Assembly (NCBI RefSeq): GCF_017488845.2
Contig: NZ_CP083370.1
Coordinates: 2,046,001-2,110,000, forward strand
DNA: 64,000 nucleotides
Source: Ensifer canadensis
Lineage (GTDB): Bacteria > Pseudomonadota > Alphaproteobacteria > Rhizobiales > Rhizobiaceae
Direction: 5' to 3'
Each line of letters opens with the position of its first letter. Position 1 is the stretch's first letter. This document shows, in pieces, positions 62,239-64,000 of this stretch. The notes below the pieces were generated by a model. It had not been told where the DNA came from. It worked only from the letters and a program-made list of their open reading frames with translations, and did not search any database. The position numbers and the translations under genes were made by a program.

Positions 62239-62309
62239 GTCGCTGCAGCGACTTTGATTTGCCGCATAATTTATCCCACGATCGATCCCGATCGGAAGAC
62301 TTATGCAGC
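62239..62309 (+). repeat. Partial RIME-like element
   Basis: TCGCTGCAGCGACTTTGATT is followed by GCCGCATAATTTATCCC and ATCGGAAGACTTATGCAGC; the second hairpin is clear, the first is truncated. It lies in the degP upstream region. Confidence 0.6.
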
Positions 62310-62429
62310 CGGTGACAGCGACGCGATCCGGGGATCACGTTGCACCCGATCTTCCAGTGAAGATACGGCGGAATTCAGAAGCGTCCAGACACGATTTTCT
62401 GATCCGCTCGAAAGTGCGGATACGGAGCC

Positions 62430-62532
62430 TACAGCGCCGCGCGTCAAATATGACGCGCTAAGGACGCTGTAGCACTTCAGGCTCACTGCATAATTTCTCC
62501 TTAAATCGAATCCGATTTAAGGAATTATGCAG
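62430..62532 (+). repeat. RIME-like element, full copy
   Basis: TACAGCGCCGCGCGTC ... GACGCGCTAAGGACGCTGTA, then CTGCATAATTTCTCCTTAAA ... TTTAAGGAATTATGCAG. It ends five bases before the stop codon of the ACT gene. Confidence 0.85.
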
Positions 62533-62536
62533 TAGA

Positions 62537-62929
62537 TCAGATGGTGATCTCGTGCCCGTGCTCTTTCAGCGCCTGCACCGCTTTGTCGAGATCGGAGCCC
62601 GGCACGAAGATATAGTCGGTGCTGAAGGTCGAATTGGCAAAGACGCCGATGCCCGCGGCCGACAGCGGCCTGAGCACGGAAGAAAGCACGCCGGGCACGT
62701 CGACGCTGAAATGCTGTTCGATACGGAAGCAGCGCCAGCCGAGCGAACTCTGGGTGCTGGAAGGGACGCGCGCGGCGCGACAGACGAGGGTCATTTCCTC
62801 TCGCGAGCTGGACACGGTCCAGAAACCCGGCCCCGGCAGCCATTCCGGCATCTGGGAACCGACATTGAGACGGGTGATCGCATATTCGGCATCGACCAGC
62901 CGGATCAGCAGTTTATGTGGCATTCGCAT
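62537..62929 (-). CDS. ACT domain-containing protein
   Basis: A 130-residue protein with a tandem ACT-like (CASTOR-type) fold: LVDAEYAITRLNVGSQMPEWLPGPGFWTVSSSREEMTLVCRAARVP and then FRIEQHFSVDVPGVLSSVLRPLSAAGIGVFANSTFSTDYIFVP. Such proteins bind amino acids and may regulate enzymes; no target is known here. The start ATG overlaps the stop of the DUF2065 gene in TAATG, so it is translationally coupled to the hflC group. GAGG is just upstream; ATG 62923 is the alternative. Confidence 0.85.
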   Translation of the reverse strand: MRMPHKLLIRLVDAEYAITRLNVGSQMPEWLPGPGFWTVSSSREEMTLVCRAARVPSSTQSSLGWRCFRIEQHFSVDVPGVLSSVLRPLSAAGIGVFANSTFSTDYIFVPGSDLDKAVQALKEHGHEITI

Positions 62930-63114
62930 TATCCTCGAAGCAACCAGACAAGTCCGACACCGGCGGCAACGGAAAATACCCCGGCCAGTCGAAGCTGATG
63001 CTCCGGGACATACGGCAAACGCTTCGCCAATTCCACTAAAACCAAAGGGGCCAGTGCGTACACCAGCCCCTCGATGATCAGGAAAAAAGCAATCCCGGTC
63101 AGAAAGTCGGACAT
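62929..63114 (-). CDS. DUF2065 family small membrane protein
   Basis: A 61-residue protein with two hydrophobic helices (FLTGIAFFLIIEGLVYALAP and LRLAGVFSVAAGVGLVWLLRG). It matches DUF2065 (YjeT-like), whose genes usually follow hflC, as here: the start at 63114 lies 7 bases after the hflC stop. Function unknown, presumably linked to the HflKC-FtsH membrane quality-control complex by context. The 22 codons available upstream overlap hflC and are not used. Confidence 0.85.
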   Translation of the reverse strand: MSDFLTGIAFFLIIEGLVYALAPLVLVELAKRLPYVPEHQLRLAGVFSVAAGVGLVWLLRG

Positions 63115-63121
63115 TGTCCGC

Positions 63122-64000
63122 TTAGTTCCCGGTCGCCGGTTGCGTCTCTGTCGCAGCCGGTGCTTTGCCTTCCGAGTCATTGAAATAACGGAAGAACTCC
63201 GAATGCGGCGACAGCACGAGCGTCGTGTCCGAGCTACCGATGGACTCCGTATAGGCGGTCATCGAACGGTAGAATTCGAAGAACTTCGGATCGCGCGCAA
63301 ATGCGTCGGCAAAGGTCTTCGTCCGTTCGGCTTCGCCTTCACCGCGCAGGATTTCCGATTCGCGCTGGGCGTCGGCGACGATCTCGACGACCTGACGGTC
63401 GGCGATGGCGCGGCGACGCTGGCCGGCTTCGTTACCGCGGGCACGGATCAGTTCGGCTTCCGCCAGACGCTCGGCCTTCATGCGGTCGAAGGTCTGCTGC
63501 GAGACTTCCTGCGTAAGGTCTGTGCGACGGATGCGAACGTCCTCGATGTTGAGGCCGAGCGATTCGGCATCGGTTTTGAGGTCGGCGCGAACTTCGCGCA
63601 TCATCGATGCACGCTCGTCGGACAGCGCTGCCTCGAAGCCACGCAGACCGTAGACGCGACGCAGCGATGCGTCGAGACGGGTGCGCAGACGTGCCTCGGC
63701 AGAATCGCGGTCGCCCGAAACGGTTTCGCGGAAGCGACGGGGATCGGCGATCTTGTAGATGACGAAGGCGTCGACTTCATAGAACTTGCCGCCCGAAACC
63801 TGGACGCGGATGTTGTCGAGATCGAAGCGCAGGGCCTGGTCTTCGACATACTGCACGCGATCGGCATCCATGAAGGCGAAGGGCAGCTTGAAGTAGAGGC
63901 CCGGCTGGGTCTTGACGTCCTGGATCTGACCGAAGCGAACGACGATCGCCTGCTGGCGTTCGTTGACCACGAAGATCGACGAATAGAGACCGACCAGGAC
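63122..64000 (-). CDS. hflC: Protease modulator HflC (5' end outside the window)
   Basis: An SPFH/prohibitin-family membrane protein; with HflK it forms a large cage around the FtsH protease. The visible 293 residues begin in the N-terminal membrane helix (VLVGLYSSIFVVNERQQAIVVRFGQ) and run through the SPFH domain, a helical segment (RMKAERLAEAELIRARGNEAGQRRRAIADRQVVEIVADAQRES) and the end ATETQPATGN. The frame is open to the window edge, so only about 10-15 N-terminal residues should be missing. hflK is expected just beyond. Confidence 0.95.
   Translation of the reverse strand, partial: VLVGLYSSIFVVNERQQAIVVRFGQIQDVKTQPGLYFKLPFAFMDADRVQYVEDQALRFDLDNIRVQVSGGKFYEVDAFVIYKIADPRRFRETVSGDRDSAEARLRTRLDASLRRVYGLRGFEAALSDERASMMREVRADLKTDAESLGLNIEDVRIRRTDLTQEVSQQTFDRMKAERLAEAELIRARGNEAGQRRRAIADRQVVEIVADAQRESEILRGEGEAERTKTFADAFARDPKFFEFYRSMTAYTESIGSSDTTLVLSPHSEFFRYFNDSEGKAPAATETQPATGN

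Overview
The window looks like chromosome of a rhizobial alphaproteobacterium, most likely Ensifer/Sinorhizobium or a close relative. The reasons are the high-GC codon use, protein families typical of Rhizobiales (FtrA with a rhodanese partner, DUF3095, OhrR/Ohr, a cobalt-type nitrile hydratase), the order hflC - DUF2065 - degP - serB/miaA - ilvB-ilvN, and many RIME-like and other short palindromic intergenic repeats known from rhizobia. The genus is an inference from recall, not from a search. I saw no tRNA, rRNA, CRISPR, transposase or phage genes.

Layout. 1-5 kb: SDR enzyme, Lrp regulator divergent from a GATE-domain permease, FtrA divergent from a rhodanese, GNAT. 5-13 kb: DUF1801 protein, then two separate pairs of a HlyD-type membrane fusion protein with a small membrane protein, flanking a type II NADH dehydrogenase; then an autotransporter-like outer membrane protein with six 18-residue tandem repeats. 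13-16 kb: ohrR/ohr peroxide module and a cyclase-like DUF3095 protein. 16-25 kb: two small barrel-fold-like proteins, isochorismatase hydrolase, a second Lrp divergent from an Asp/Glu racemase, VOC protein, FAD monooxygenase-HxlR divergent from a QorB-like reductase, MFS efflux pump, histidine phosphatase, pdxJ. 25-34 kb: regulatory-type proteins, a spermidine synthase-like protein, a RecD-like helicase, an AbrB-family membrane protein, and a secreted protein / ECF sigma / anti-sigma operon. 34-42 kb: cobalt nitrile hydratase operon, hypothetical membrane proteins, LysE exporter, aldo/keto reductase, and a dense mosaic of intergenic repeats. 42-46 kb: ilvB-ilvN behind a complete attenuator. 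46-57 kb: MFS, AHSA1/SRPBCC gene behind a decayed arsR, full-length arylsulfatase, HerA-like ATPase, Cax antiporter with a K+ channel, and a headless second arylsulfatase. 57-64 kb: miaA/serB with overlapping divergent start codons, GNAT, LysR remnant, degP, ACT protein, DUF2065, hflC running off the window.

How genes work together. Several units are regulator-target pairs with visible operator-like palindromes: the two Lrp pairs, ohrR/ohr, HxlR/qorB, and the twin arsR-type operators. ilvB-ilvN is controlled by a leader peptide rich in Ile/Leu/Val codons followed by an intrinsic terminator; its promoter spacing suggests that the leader mRNA may begin at its own start codon. The hflC/DUF2065/degP group is envelope protein quality control; ECF sigma with its anti-sigma, Ohr, QorB and NDH-2 suggest redox and envelope stress handling.

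The most interesting structures are small: the ilv attenuator, the decayed arsR that keeps both operators, a perfect 15-bp inverted repeat against the lysE ribosome binding site, a motif shared by the nitrile hydratase and lysE upstream regions, the CCATGG start-codon overlap of miaA and serB, the expandable repeat in the autotransporter, and a 520-bp stretch where four intergenic repeat families sit together and one supplies the stop codon of a deaminase gene. I do not see a convincing wholly new multi-gene system.
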